This document shows, piece after piece, positions 1 to 9,564 of a DNA stretch of 64,000 nucleotides. The notes under the pieces are model-generated. The model made no database searches. It was not told the origin of the DNA and saw only the letters and a list, made by a program, of their open reading frames with translations. This stretch comes from Butyricimonas faecihominis (GTDB lineage Bacteria > Bacteroidota > Bacteroidia > Bacteroidales > Marinifilaceae), in the NCBI RefSeq assembly GCF_033096445.1, contig NZ_AP028155.1, positions 811,880 through 875,879 on the forward strand, read 5' to 3'. Numbering within the stretch: the stretch's first letter is position 1; each line of letters starts with the position of its first letter. A program made the position numbers and the translations under genes.

Positions 1-2687
1 ATGCCAAATCGTGGAGCGTGAAGAGTAAGATCGCGGAGCTGGGGAAGGAGTTGTTTGGAGAGAGTTATATGCTTTTCGACAAGGATGTGAGGGACAAGTT
101 TAACGATCGAGGATTCCTGAAAGGTTATAAGATGTTCTTGCAAGGTGTGATCTCCCGTTTCGAGGATCGCATGGAGATGTTCGGTCAGTCTGCTTGCCGG
201 AATATCGAGGAGAATGGATTGCACGCGGAAGATTTTAAAGGAGGGAAACGAAGTTTTATAAATTATTTTTACAAATTGCGGGATAAAAGTCTGGATAAGA
301 TTCCCGATTCTGCCCGAAAAGCAATAGATAATCCGGATGAATGGGTGACCAAAAAGCATGATTCGTCGATCCGGACATTGATTGAGCATATCTACCCGGA
401 ACTGAATACGAACTTGCGGGAAAGTGTTGAGTATTATGACGAGAATTTTCGGGATTACGTGTCTGCGGTTTTGCTCTCGAAGAATCTTTACCAATTGGGG
501 ATTCTGAATGACTTGTACGGGGAGGTGAGAGATTATTGTGACGAAAAAGGGCTCATGTTACTGAGTGACACCACCCGGTTACTTAACATGCTGATTGCCG
601 GGAATGATACTTCTTTCCTGTTCGAGAAAACAGGGAATTTCTACAAGCATATCATGATTGACGAGTTTCAAGACACCTCGACCATGCAATGGGGAAACTT
701 CCTGCCACTTGTCGTGAACACGCTTTCAGAGGGAGGAAGGGCTATGATCGTGGGGGACGTGAAACAAAGCATCTATCGATGGCGTAACGGGGACTGGCGT
801 TTGTTGGCGGAAGGGGTAGAGCGTGATTTGGCTACTTTCGGTACGGATAACGTGATTCTGGAGCATAATTGGCGGAGTTACAAGGAGGTGGTGGAATTCA
901 ATAACCAGTTCTTTATCCTAGCTGCACGGCAATTAAAGGAGTTGTATGACAATGAATGTGGAGAAGAGAATGTTTATTCCCGTTCGATCACCGAAGCCTA
1001 TTCCCGGCCGGAGCAACTTGTGAGCCGTTCGGGAAGTGGGTACGTGGAGATCCGTTTCAGTGGGGAAAAACAAGAAGAGGGGAGTGATGCGGAGATCATG
1101 GACTCTGTCGTGGATGTTGTCAATGACACGATGCACCGGGGTGGAGAACTGAAAGACTGTGTGATTCTTGTGCGTAACGGTAAGGAAGGTGCTTTCGTGG
1201 CTGATTACTTGATAGAATATAACAAGCGGGAGAATATTCCTTTTCCGATACCTTTTATATCTAATGATTCGCTATACGTTTCCTCGTCGCCTTACGTGGA
1301 ATTAATTATTAACGTGCTACGTTACATGGTGGAACCGTATGATGCGGTGAATCGAACGGTGTTGCTTTATAATTACCGAACTTTTGTCAGGGGTGAAGAT
1401 ACTTCACGGGAAGATGTTCTTTTCAAGGCCGGTAGTACGGACGAGAGTTTTCTTGACACGATCGACTTGCCGTTTTTACGGGAGCCGGAGAAACTGACAT
1501 TTAGTTCCTTGTTCGAGATCACGGAGACGATTATTGAGGCTTTCGGTTTACGGGCTAGGATGGAAGAATTGCCTTACTTGATCGCTTTCCAAGATATTCT
1601 CTTTGATTACGAGAAAAACAACACGAACAGTATTCCTATTTTCCTTGAATGGTGGGAGAAGGAAAAGGATAAAAAAGTGTTATCTACCTCGGAAGAAGTG
1701 GATGCCGTGCGAATTCTCACGATACATAAATCCAAAGGGTTGGAATTTAAAACGGTTATTATTCCTTTCTGTGCTTGGGAGCTTGATGATATCCGTCACG
1801 GGCGCCGGATATGGTGTAAGAACCGGGAGGAGGGGTTTAGGGATTTGGAGTATGCACCATTGAACTATTCCTCTAAACTGGCAGATAGTCATTTCCGGGA
1901 GGATTACCTCAGTGAACACGTGAAGGCTTATGTTGACAACTTGAATCTGCTTTACGTGGCGTTCACGCGGGCGGAACGGGAGTTGTATGTTCTGCCTTAC
2001 GCACCCAAGATAACGAAAGAAGGGAAACCGTCAGATATTGGTGCTTTTCTCTTTCAAGTTTTGGAGGCAAGCGGGATGCCAGAATGGAATTCCGAGGATT
2101 CGAGCTTGATCATTGGGGAGAAACAGTTGATAGCCGGTAAGGAAAAAATAGAAGACGATGATACATTAAGTCTGGCGGAATATCCGATTTATGAATTGAA
2201 CGAGCGAGTGAGTGTCCGCTATAAATATGAAGATTACACGGACCCGGAGACAACAGAGATTTCTGCCGTTGACGAGGGGAAGATGTTACATGAGATATTC
2301 CGTCGTATCGAGACGGTGGATGATGTCGATCGGGCGGTAAATGATATGTATCATTCGGGTTTACTTACCTTGGTGGAAAGGGAGGAATACCGGGAGCAGG
2401 TGGTGTCTTATTTGAATAACCCAGTCCATTCGGCATGGTTTGATGGTCGATATAAGGTTATTAATGAACGGGATATACTTTTCTGTAACTCGGGAAAAGC
2501 TCGTCCGGACCGGGTTATGGTTGATGGGAAAAAAGCCATTGTTGTGGATTATAAATTCGGTCAGAAAGAAGAAAAATCGTATATCCGGCAGGTTGGTTTT
2601 TATTGTAAAACATTACGACAGATGGGCTATACCGATGTGGCAGGTTATATTTGGTACGTTCCCTTGGGGAAAGTAGTGTCCGTGTGA
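1..2687 (+). CDS. UvrD/AddA-type DNA helicase-nuclease (5' end outside window)
   Basis: C-terminal ~890 residues of a superfamily 1 helicase fused to a RecB-type nuclease, as in AddA/RecB double-strand break repair enzymes. The reading frame is open through the left edge, so the Walker A part lies outside; the GTG at 18 is not a likely start. Numbering from it, the Walker B motif DEFQDT is at 215-220, followed by the motif GDVKQSIYRWR, the motif TIHKSKGLEF and, further on, the motif VAFTRAERE. The C-terminal nuclease keeps its acidic pair and lysine (D831, then D844-Y-K846). The gene is expected to work with an AddB-like partner, probably upstream. It ends at a strong bidirectional terminator facing the next gene. 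Confidence 0.9.
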   Translation, partial: AKSWSVKSKIAELGKELFGESYMLFDKDVRDKFNDRGFLKGYKMFLQGVISRFEDRMEMFGQSACRNIEENGLHAEDFKGGKRSFINYFYKLRDKSLDKIPDSARKAIDNPDEWVTKKHDSSIRTLIEHIYPELNTNLRESVEYYDENFRDYVSAVLLSKNLYQLGILNDLYGEVRDYCDEKGLMLLSDTTRLLNMLIAGNDTSFLFEKTGNFYKHIMIDEFQDTSTMQWGNFLPLVVNTLSEGGRAMIVGDVKQSIYRWRNGDWRLLAEGVERDLATFGTDNVILEHNWRSYKEVVEFNNQFFILAARQLKELYDNECGEENVYSRSITEAYSRPEQLVSRSGSGYVEIRFSGEKQEEGSDAEIMDSVVDVVNDTMHRGGELKDCVILVRNGKEGAFVADYLIEYNKRENIPFPIPFISNDSLYVSSSPYVELIINVLRYMVEPYDAVNRTVLLYNYRTFVRGEDTSREDVLFKAGSTDESFLDTIDLPFLREPEKLTFSSLFEITETIIEAFGLRARMEELPYLIAFQDILFDYEKNNTNSIPIFLEWWEKEKDKKVLSTSEEVDAVRILTIHKSKGLEFKTVIIPFCAWELDDIRHGRRIWCKNREEGFRDLEYAPLNYSSKLADSHFREDYLSEHVKAYVDNLNLLYVAFTRAERELYVLPYAPKITKEGKPSDIGAFLFQVLEASGMPEWNSEDSSLIIGEKQLIAGKEKIEDDDTLSLAEYPIYELNERVSVRYKYEDYTDPETTEISAVDEGKMLHEIFRRIETVDDVDRAVNDMYHSGLLTLVEREEYREQVVSYLNNPVHSAWFDGRYKVINERDILFCNSGKARPDRVMVDGKKAIVVDYKFGQKEEKSYIRQVGFYCKTLRQMGYTDVAGYIWYVPLGKVVSV

Positions 2688-2693
2688 GAACAT

Positions 2694-2732
2694 AAAAAAT
2701 GGGAAGTTTGCATTTGAAACTTCCCATTTTTT
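2694..2732. terminator. Bidirectional rho-independent terminator
   Basis: A perfect 16-bp inverted repeat (A6 TGGGAAGTTT, 7-nt loop, then its complement ending in T6) sits between two convergent genes. It has an A-tract on one side and a T-tract on the other, so it can serve both strands. Confidence 0.9.
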
Positions 2733-2747
2733 ATATCCGGAGATTTA

Positions 2748-4136
2748 TTATCTACGATAGTCTAATCTCTTTTTGCCAAGAGGAACACTAACACCTAAGT
2801 AGGCATTTACCCGGTTGGCGTCACCTGCTGATTTGGTCATCAAATAGTCGGAACCGATGAAAACAGGGCCTAATTTCAAGCCTATTCCCAGCGTTTCGAA
2901 GTCACTATGTAAGAAAGAGTAACTTAATGTTGCCCCGAACCAGTTTCTCGGACGATAGTTTGCTGAAAGTGTCAATTCGGAGTAAGCTTTAGGCTGAGTG
3001 AATTGAGTAGAGGACAACAGACCGAATCCGAGCTTGTTATTCAAAAGGGTATATTCTGCTCCAAGGTTCAAGGTTGAACGAAGACTGGTACTCCGGCTTT
3101 TGGTTTTCTCTTCCGTTTGGAATTGGATCAAGTCGAAGTCGAACACGTCTCCAGCCTCGTAATTTTCAGGATGTTCAGGGTCTATATTCACGAAATCACC
3201 GTAATCGTGTTCACTGTCAGTCGTGGCAATCGTGGTGGATGATTTTGACCAGCTAATGAATCCCAAGTCGAGAATGGCAGCTGATACATTAATACAACCA
3301 AGAAAATTATAACTTGCCCCTAAGTCGATGCCGAATCCATAACCGGATACACCGGGCGAATCGAAATCAATATCATCAATATATCCACCATCTGAACTAT
3401 ACCCAAATTCTAATCCTTTCATGGAAGTTTCCAAACGTCCTTTGGTTTTTACTTTCCACGATTGATAGCTTGAAATATCGCTGGTATTTACATTTGCGTA
3501 GATTTGGTCAATTTTAGCGTCTAGATTACCTAGTCCAACCAAAACTTTCACACGTCCCCCGATAGTCAAATCCTTTGTTACCGGACGTGAATATCCCAAT
3601 CCTATTTCAGTGAAAATATCTGCGTGGAGTTCCATATCCCGAATGTCGTATTGTGTGTTAAGTTCTTCGAATGAATCCGGATCAATATTAGCGTAACGGG
3701 CAAATTCGAACATCTTCTTCGGGATGGAGGCGCTAATGATGGACCGGGCACCCAAATTTACAGTCCAGAATCCTTTCCCGCTGTAAAAACCGAAAGAAAT
3801 AATGTCCACCGTCAAGTCGATATTCATCGTGTTCTTGTTGTCCAGACGACTGATGAACTTATCGCTATTCAAAAAGTCATTCTCGTTTTCGATAATGTCG
3901 ATAAAATCATCGATACTCAATTTGTTGGAAGAAGCAGATAACCCGATGGCACCGATAGCCGGGATATTAAAATATCCTCTGGCGGGTTGCAAGGCAGGGT
4001 TCATTTTAAGTCTGGCCGGAACGTTGTCCATGAAATAAGAAGTTCTAAGTCCTTGTGCAAGACCCTCAGAAATTCCCATAATAGACAAAAGTATAGCCAC
4101 ACAGATAACTTTCAAAAAGGTAAAACTTTTTTTCAT
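2748..4136 (-). CDS. DUF5723 family outer-membrane beta-barrel protein
   Basis: A 462-residue protein with a signal peptide (cleavage likely after the GLAQ at about residue 28) and alternating hydrophobic strands to the end, as in outer-membrane barrels. The segment after the signal (RTSYFMDNVPARLKMNPALQ) has the typical start of the DUF5723 family, which is common in Bacteroidales and of unknown function. Glycine-rich repeats of the form LGLGYSRP and FGIDLGASY fit a barrel of the FadL/PorV-like kind. It is transcribed alone and converges with the helicase gene across a shared terminator. The start codon is the only good one, directly before the lysine-rich signal sequence. Confidence 0.8.
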   Translation of the reverse strand: MKKSFTFLKVICVAILLSIMGISEGLAQGLRTSYFMDNVPARLKMNPALQPARGYFNIPAIGAIGLSASSNKLSIDDFIDIIENENDFLNSDKFISRLDNKNTMNIDLTVDIISFGFYSGKGFWTVNLGARSIISASIPKKMFEFARYANIDPDSFEELNTQYDIRDMELHADIFTEIGLGYSRPVTKDLTIGGRVKVLVGLGNLDAKIDQIYANVNTSDISSYQSWKVKTKGRLETSMKGLEFGYSSDGGYIDDIDFDSPGVSGYGFGIDLGASYNFLGCINVSAAILDLGFISWSKSSTTIATTDSEHDYGDFVNIDPEHPENYEAGDVFDFDLIQFQTEEKTKSRSTSLRSTLNLGAEYTLLNNKLGFGLLSSTQFTQPKAYSELTLSANYRPRNWFGATLSYSFLHSDFETLGIGLKLGPVFIGSDYLMTKSAGDANRVNAYLGVSVPLGKKRLDYRR

Positions 4137-4271
4137 AAATAGTGTCGTTTATAAATCTGATTTGATATTTATTACGACACAAAATTGTCATTTTATTTTA
4201 GAATAGACAAGGATTATTATTAATTATTTGTTTCATTTTAATGTAGTGAAAGCATAATTTATCATCTGATA

Positions 4272-4303
4272 TTTGGAAATGTAAAATAGATACTCTATCT
4301 TTG
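4272..4303 (+). promoter_or_regulatory. Promoter of the first initiator tRNA-Met
   Basis: TTTG (4272-4275), 20-nt spacer, TATCTTTG (4296-4303): a near-consensus Bacteroidota -33/-7 promoter, 32 bp upstream of the mature tRNA. Confidence 0.75.
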
Positions 4304-4335
4304 CACTCGCAAAACGAAAGAAGTTCTGCTTATAT

Positions 4336-4408
<73 letters not shown>

Positions 4409-4415
4409 CAAAATG

Positions 4416-4444
4416 AGGATCGATGAAAGTCGATCCTTTTTTTT
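4416..4444 (+). terminator. Terminator of the tRNA-fMet gene
   Basis: Stem AGGATCGA / TCGATCCT with a 6-nt loop, followed by a run of eight T. The stem sequence is shared with the terminator of the second tRNA-fMet copy. Confidence 0.85.
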
Positions 4445-4576
4445 ATTCAACATACAAAGCTAACACGTTTGAGACCTACCCTCCTAATTTTTCACGTGAG
4501 ACAATATATAGAGAATAGATAATTGTTGTATTTGCTATATAGTTACATTTTGGAATGTATAAAATACGCTATTTTC

Positions 4577-4607
4577 TTTGTTGTGTGGATGAATAGTCAT
4601 ACCTTTG
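4577..4607 (+). promoter_or_regulatory. Promoter of the LruC-type lipoprotein gene
   Basis: TTTG (4577-4580), 19 nt, TACCTTTG (4600-4607). The transcript would begin near 4614, which rules out upstream in-frame starts and supports ATG 4631. Confidence 0.7.
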
Positions 4608-4630
4608 TAAAAATAAATAATTCTTTGTGT

Positions 4631-5637
4631 ATGAAAAAGGTGGTGTATATTTTGAGTTGTATTTCTCTGTTTTTATCATGTAGAGGTAAAGACGTGTATA
4701 AAGCTCCGGAGGCAGATTTGAATCTGTTGAAACCATATGAGGATATGGAGGTCATCGTTCCGGAGGGGTATGCCTCGATTGTCAAGTTATATGATGATAC
4801 CTTGGCAATTTGTACTTATTCAACAACAATTTCGATCCCTACTTTCTGGGCGTCTAAATTGGGTCGGGCATCTGAAAATAGTCCGATCACAATTGAAAAT
4901 GTAAAGAATGAGAATAATTATTATCAGGGTGTGTTAAATACTTGGCAGGTCGTGGCCTTTGAGGATAGTCGGGAAGGAGATTATGACTATAATGATTTGA
5001 TCATACACGTGAACTGGAGCATTCGGGAAAATAATTACACGATATCCGTTCAGCCAATTGCTTTAGGATTTCCAAGAAAATTAAGCTGGGATTCGAGAAA
5101 ATGGATGGTAATATTTCGAGTGTGAACGAGGTAATCGTGGCCGAAGATTGTCGGAAAGATTTATTTGAGGGGAGAGAGGGATTTATCAATACTTTTTCCG
5201 GCAAAGAAAAGGTGATTATTAATAATGGTAAATATAAATACCAGAAAGAGTTGGCGAAACAGAGTAATGATCTTAGATGTGCCGTGAATTGGTTCATTGA
5301 AGTAGATGGCGGGACAAGATTATATGCTATTACGAATAACCCGATATGTCTTAATCAAGAGGGAAGACCTTACGGATTGATATTCACTAGAATCTATGAT
5401 AAGTATATTTATTGTAACGAGAAAGGGGAGCGTTGTGGAGTTGACTGGTTTCTATATCCCCAAGAGCTTGTGAATATATCTGATATTTATGATTTCGACG
5501 GCTATATGAAAACAGGAGATATTTCTATTTTCCGAACTCCCAAAGAAGGTTTTTATGACGCCATAGGGAAAGGTGAACCGATGGGAAAAGAGGGGCTGAT
5601 ATATTGTCCGAATTCGTTGTATAACGTGAAACTATAA
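4631..5637 (+). pseudogene. LruC/DUF4842-type lipoprotein gene, frameshifted
   Basis: One gene is split into two overlapping frames. The first part starts with a lipoprotein signal (LFLSC, Cys17) and contains the motif EDSREGDYDYNDL, typical of the LruC/DUF4842 domain found in Bacteroidota surface proteins. Around 5069-5071 the sequence GGATTTCC lacks one base. Restoring a T gives the continuous reading SKKIKLGFEKMDGN and a 335-residue protein, with the rest (EDCRKDLF..GFINT) matching the usual family C-terminus. As it stands, the first frame stops at 5125. It has its own promoter and terminator. It is either a real inactivating deletion or a sequencing error. Function of the family is unknown. 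Confidence 0.75.
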
Positions 5638-5646
5638 TGGTAGGTT

Positions 5647-5673
5647 AAAACGGGGAGTTTTCCCCGTTTTTTT
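5647..5673 (+). terminator. Rho-independent terminator after the LruC-type gene
   Basis: Perfect stem AAAACGGGG / CCCCGTTTT with a 6-nt loop, followed by further T residues (seven T in a row). Confidence 0.85.
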
Positions 5674-5706
5674 ATTCCTTTTCTCGTTATTTTTCAGTGC
5701 ATTTTG

Positions 5707-5737
5707 TTTGGTGGGTTGATATTTATTTGTACTTTTG
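5707..5737 (+). promoter_or_regulatory. Promoter of rpsA
   Basis: TTTG (5707-5710), 19 nt, TACTTTTG (5730-5737). The -7 element overlaps the first in-frame ATG at 5735, so translation cannot start there. Confidence 0.75.
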
Positions 5738-5797
5738 CGCCCGTGTTATAAAAACATAATGTCTAATTTATTAGGAGATAAGCATTTATTATTTATT

Positions 5798-7660
5798 ATG
5801 GCAGAAGAACAAAAAGAAATGCAAGTAGAACTTGCACAAGAAGAAACCAAGAAAGTTGCTCCCGTAGCAACAACAAGCGCTGAGGCTGACGAGAATTTTG
5901 ACTGGGAAGCTTATGCAAATGATGATGTAATCCCCGCATCTGAAAAAGAAGAATTGGCTAACAGATACGCCGAGACTCTTTCATCTGTAGTAGAGAAAGA
6001 AGTTGTTGAAGGTACTGTTATCTCAATGAACAAGAGAGAAGTCGTTGTAAACATCGGTTACAAGTCAGACGGTATCATTTCATTGAACGAATTCCGTTAC
6101 GATCCGGAATTAAAAGTGGGAGATAAAGTAGAAGTTTACGTTGAGACTCAAGAAGACAAGAAAGGTCAATTGACTCTTTCTCACAAAAAAGCAAGAGCTT
6201 TACGTAGCTGGGATCGTGTTAACGCGGCGTTGGAGAACGACGAAATTATCAAGGGTTACGTTAAATGTCGCACGAAGGGCGGTATGATCGTTGATGTATT
6301 CGGTATCGAGGCATTCTTACCGGGTTCTCAAATCGATGTTAAGCCGATTCGTGATTATGATATCTATGTTGGCAAGACCATGGAATTCAAAGTGGTTAAG
6401 ATCAACCAAGAATTCAAAAACGTTGTTGTATCTCACAAAGCTCTTATCGAGGCTGAATTGGAACAACAGAAGAAAGATATCATCTCTAAATTGGAAAAAG
6501 GACAGGTACTTGAAGGTACTGTTAAAAATATCACCTCTTACGGAGTATTCATTGACTTGGGTGGCGTAGATGGATTGATTCACATCACTGACCTTTCTTG
6601 GGGTCGCGTAAATCACCCGAACGAAATCGTTGAGTTGGATCAGAAGTTGAACGTTGTTATTCTTGACTTCGATGACGAGAAAAAACGTATCGCTCTTGGT
6701 TTGAAACAATTGACTCCGCACCCGTGGGATGCTTTGAGCGCAGACTTGAAAGTGGGTGACCGCGTGAAAGGTAAAGTAGTGGTTATGGCTGATTACGGTG
6801 CTTTCGTTGAGATCGCTCCGGGTGTAGAAGGCTTGATCCACGTATCTGAAATGTCATGGTCTCAACACTTGCGTTCAGCTCAGGACTTCATGAAAGTGGG
6901 AGACGAAGTAGAGGCTGTTGTTCTAACTTTGGATCGTGACGAAAGAAAGATGTCTTTGGGTATCAAACAATTGAAAAACGACCCGTGGCAAAATATCGAA
7001 GAGAAATATGCTGTTGGCACGAAACACAAAGCTATCGTGCGTAACTTCACGAACTTCGGTGTATTCGTAGAGATCGAAGAAGGAGTTGACGGATTGATCC
7101 ACATCTCTGATTTGTCTTGGACGAAGAAAGTAAAACACCCGGCAGAATTCACTCAAATCGGTGCTGAGATCGATGTTGTAGTTCTTGAAATCGACAAGGA
7201 TAACAGAAGATTGAGCTTAGGTCACAAACAATTGGAAGAGAATCCGTGGGATGTATTCGAAACGATCTTCACCGTTGATTCTATCCACGAAGGAACGATC
7301 ACTGAAATCTTCGACAAGGGTGCTGTTATCGCATTACCTTACGGTGTAGAAGGATTTGCTACTCCTCGCCACTTGGTAAAAGAAGACGGAACTCAGGCTA
7401 AGGTTGACGAGAAATTACCGTTCAAGGTGATCGAGTTCAACAAGGGTGCCAAGAGAATCATTCTTTCTCACTCTCGTATTTTCGAAGACGAGCAAAAGGC
7501 GGTTGATAATGCCAAGAAGAAAGATGAGGCTAGCGCTACTAAAAAAGCAGTGAAGAAAGTGAAAGAAAAATTGGAAAAAACAACGTTAGGTGACATCACC
7601 GAGTTGGCTGCTTTGAAAGACCAAATGGAAGCTAAAGAAGAGGAAGAAAAGAACAATTAA
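5798..7660 (+). CDS. rpsA: 30S ribosomal protein S1
   Basis: A 620-residue protein made of six S1 RNA-binding repeats between about residues 65 and 560. Repeats 3 to 5 are the most regular, with the pattern GVFIDLGGVDGLIHITDLSW and close variants. S1 helps the small ribosomal subunit bind and unfold mRNA. An acidic N-terminus and a lysine/glutamate-rich C-terminal tail flank the repeats. ATG 5798 is chosen because the promoter overlaps an earlier in-frame ATG; the in-frame ATG at 5759 would add 13 residues and is less likely. Codon use is typical of a highly expressed gene (many AAA, GAA, GGT). RNase Z follows after 3 bp, probably in the same transcript. Confidence 0.95.
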   Translation: MAEEQKEMQVELAQEETKKVAPVATTSAEADENFDWEAYANDDVIPASEKEELANRYAETLSSVVEKEVVEGTVISMNKREVVVNIGYKSDGIISLNEFRYDPELKVGDKVEVYVETQEDKKGQLTLSHKKARALRSWDRVNAALENDEIIKGYVKCRTKGGMIVDVFGIEAFLPGSQIDVKPIRDYDIYVGKTMEFKVVKINQEFKNVVVSHKALIEAELEQQKKDIISKLEKGQVLEGTVKNITSYGVFIDLGGVDGLIHITDLSWGRVNHPNEIVELDQKLNVVILDFDDEKKRIALGLKQLTPHPWDALSADLKVGDRVKGKVVVMADYGAFVEIAPGVEGLIHVSEMSWSQHLRSAQDFMKVGDEVEAVVLTLDRDERKMSLGIKQLKNDPWQNIEEKYAVGTKHKAIVRNFTNFGVFVEIEEGVDGLIHISDLSWTKKVKHPAEFTQIGAEIDVVVLEIDKDNRRLSLGHKQLEENPWDVFETIFTVDSIHEGTITEIFDKGAVIALPYGVEGFATPRHLVKEDGTQAKVDEKLPFKVIEFNKGAKRIILSHSRIFEDEQKAVDNAKKKDEASATKKAVKKVKEKLEKTTLGDITELAALKDQMEAKEEEEKNN

Positions 7661-7663
7661 TTT

Positions 7664-8596
7664 GTGAAATTCGAATTGACTATATTAGGGTGCGGTTCTG
7701 CCGTACCCACGCTTCAAAGAAATGCTGCCGCTCAGGTACTCAATGTACTTGAGCGGTACTTTCTTATTGACTGTGGCGAGGGTACTCAACAACAGTTGAG
7801 ACGCTTTAAAGTGCCATACAATAAGATCAATCATATTTTTATTTCCCATTTACACGGGGATCATTTTTTCGGACTAATTGGTCTATTATCCAGTTTTTCA
7901 TTACAGAACCGTCGGGCTGAATTACATATCTATTCAGACAAGCGTTTGGAAGAGATCATCGAGTTCCAACTGAAAGTGATGAACTCTCGGCTGAATTACC
8001 CATTGATATTTCATTACCTAGACCGTGAACCCGGTTTAATATACGAGGACCGTATGATGACGGTTCATGCTTTCCCACTGAAACACCGTTACGAGGCTCC
8101 CGTGACGGGATTCCTATTTGCCGAGAAAGAGAAGGAGAGAAATATTAAGCGGGAGATGACTGATGCTTTCTGTGTTCCCGTGGCCTTCATGCACCGTTTG
8201 AAGAAGGGGGAGGATTTTATCACGCCCGAGGGGGAAGTGATCGCGAATAGTCGTTTAACAACGGCTCCGCCAGCTCCTCGTTCATATGCTTATATGACAG
8301 ACACGCTTTTCCGAGAATCTTTTGCTGAATACGTACAAGGTGTTGATTTACTCTATCACGAATCTACTTACGGGAACGAGTTTGAAGGATTGGCCAAAGA
8401 AACTTTTCACAGTACTGCAGGACAAGCAGCGCGAATGGCAATGCTTGCCGAAGCAAAACACCTTCTGCTGGGACATTTTTCGTCCCGTTATCCCGATCCG
8501 CCCCCTTTACTGGAACAAGCACGGGAGATTTTTCCAAATACGGATTTGTGTTATGATGGGGCGGTATTCGAATTACCTGCGGTGAAACGGGGGTAA
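7664..8596 (+). CDS. rnz: Ribonuclease Z
   Basis: A 310-residue metallo-beta-lactamase-fold nuclease that trims the 3' ends of tRNA precursors, needed here because the tRNA genes in the window do not encode CCA. The zinc-binding motif SHLHGDH is at about residues 62-68, with later ligands in YHESTY and LLLGHFSSRY. Length and the N-terminal LTILGCGSAVPT are typical of bacterial RNase Z. The start is a GTG 3 bp after the rpsA stop, with no room for an independent promoter, so the two are probably co-transcribed. Confidence 0.93.
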   Translation: MKFELTILGCGSAVPTLQRNAAAQVLNVLERYFLIDCGEGTQQQLRRFKVPYNKINHIFISHLHGDHFFGLIGLLSSFSLQNRRAELHIYSDKRLEEIIEFQLKVMNSRLNYPLIFHYLDREPGLIYEDRMMTVHAFPLKHRYEAPVTGFLFAEKEKERNIKREMTDAFCVPVAFMHRLKKGEDFITPEGEVIANSRLTTAPPAPRSYAYMTDTLFRESFAEYVQGVDLLYHESTYGNEFEGLAKETFHSTAGQAARMAMLAEAKHLLLGHFSSRYPDPPPLLEQAREIFPNTDLCYDGAVFELPAVKRG

Positions 8597-8878
8597 TGTT
8601 GTCATGACTTACCTCGCTTTTGGGCTAAGGCTTGTCTAGTCTTTAGTATGATTCCTTTTACATTTAATTGATAGTTCATTTAGATCACGGAGCATTCATC
8701 CTGTATTCATGTTGCATTTATCCTCGATAAAATAGATATTTGAGACGATTTTGTTTGGATTCGGGGTAAGGGGTGAAGTATATTTGTTATAGGGTGAGAT
8801 ATGCTTGAGTGATGGGAGACTAGGGCGTAGGGTTAGTTCAATATGGGGGGAAGTAAAGCCGCGAGGTTATTATTTATG
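8597..8878. other. Intergenic stretch before locus A, no gene seen
   Basis: About 280 bp between RNase Z and the sigma-factor promoter. No plausible small gene, RNA or clear terminator was found. The sequence is AT-rich with several TTCAT-type words but no ordered repeat. Confidence 0.5.
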
Positions 8879-8908
8879 TTTGATTTTTAATCTTATTTCG
8901 TATATTTG
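8879..8908 (+). promoter_or_regulatory. Promoter of the locus A sigma factor
   Basis: TTTG (8879-8882), 18 nt, TATATTTG (8901-8908). Transcription near 8915 excludes the long upstream reading and supports ATG 8937. Confidence 0.65.
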
Positions 8909-8936
8909 CTTTCTGGGTGATGAAAATTTAGATGAA

Positions 8937-9488
8937 ATGATAGATGAGGAGTTGATTTTATCCGGGGTAAATCGCAAGAACGAAAAGGCTTGGGCAAGTC
9001 TTTACGATCATTATTATGCGGCATTGTGTGCATACGTGAACCGGATATTGAAAGGCTCCGAGAGTACTGAGGATTTAGTGCAGGAGGTTTTTATTGCCAT
9101 CTGGAGGTCTGAAAAAAGATTTGCTTCCATGCAAGATTTGACTCGTTACTTGTATCGGGCTTGCTATAATAATGCGTTGGTGTTTGTGCGGAATAACCAG
9201 ATTCATGATACGATATTGAACTCAATAGGAGCAGAAAGTGATTTTACGGCTGACGATGTGTATGCTCAAACGGTTCGGGAGGAAGTAACCCGGCAGTTGT
9301 ACGTGTATATTGAAGCGTTACCTTCGGAACAGAAAAAGGTTATATTAATGAGTATTGAAGGGTATTCATGGGATGAAATTGCAGAAAAATTGGGGATAAG
9401 TGTAAATACGGTCAAGACTCATAAAAGTCGTGGATTCAAATCTTTACGTTCAAAACTGCAAGATTCCGTGTGTTTATTTTTAATTTAA
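8937..9488 (+). CDS. ECF sigma-70 factor of locus A
   Basis: A 183-residue ECF sigma factor. Region 2 is seen in LYDHYYAALCAYV and LVQEVFIAIW (about residues 22-60). Region 4 is a helix-turn-helix with GYSWDEIAEKLGISVNTVKT near the C-terminus. It would direct RNA polymerase to its target genes when released by the FecR protein encoded next. The open frame extends back to 8805, but the promoter lies inside that extension, so ATG 8937 is used. FecR, SusC and SusD follow in the same direction, the classic order for a sigma/anti-sigma/TonB-transducer switch. Confidence 0.9.
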   Translation: MIDEELILSGVNRKNEKAWASLYDHYYAALCAYVNRILKGSESTEDLVQEVFIAIWRSEKRFASMQDLTRYLYRACYNNALVFVRNNQIHDTILNSIGAESDFTADDVYAQTVREEVTRQLYVYIEALPSEQKKVILMSIEGYSWDEIAEKLGISVNTVKTHKSRGFKSLRSKLQDSVCLFLI

Positions 9489-9564
9489 TTGAAAAAAAGA
9501 GCCTCTTCGTGTCATCTGAAATCAAGAGTTGTGTATTATGAGTATACAATGTGGAAGATAACAG

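Noticed and set aside
5735-5797. Upstream starts of ribosomal protein S1
   Set aside because: The first ATG overlaps the -7 promoter element; the next (5759) lies in the leader and lacks support.
8805-8936. Upstream in-frame extension of the locus A sigma gene
   Set aside because: A promoter at 8879-8908 lies inside the extension and the added residues do not resemble sigma factors.
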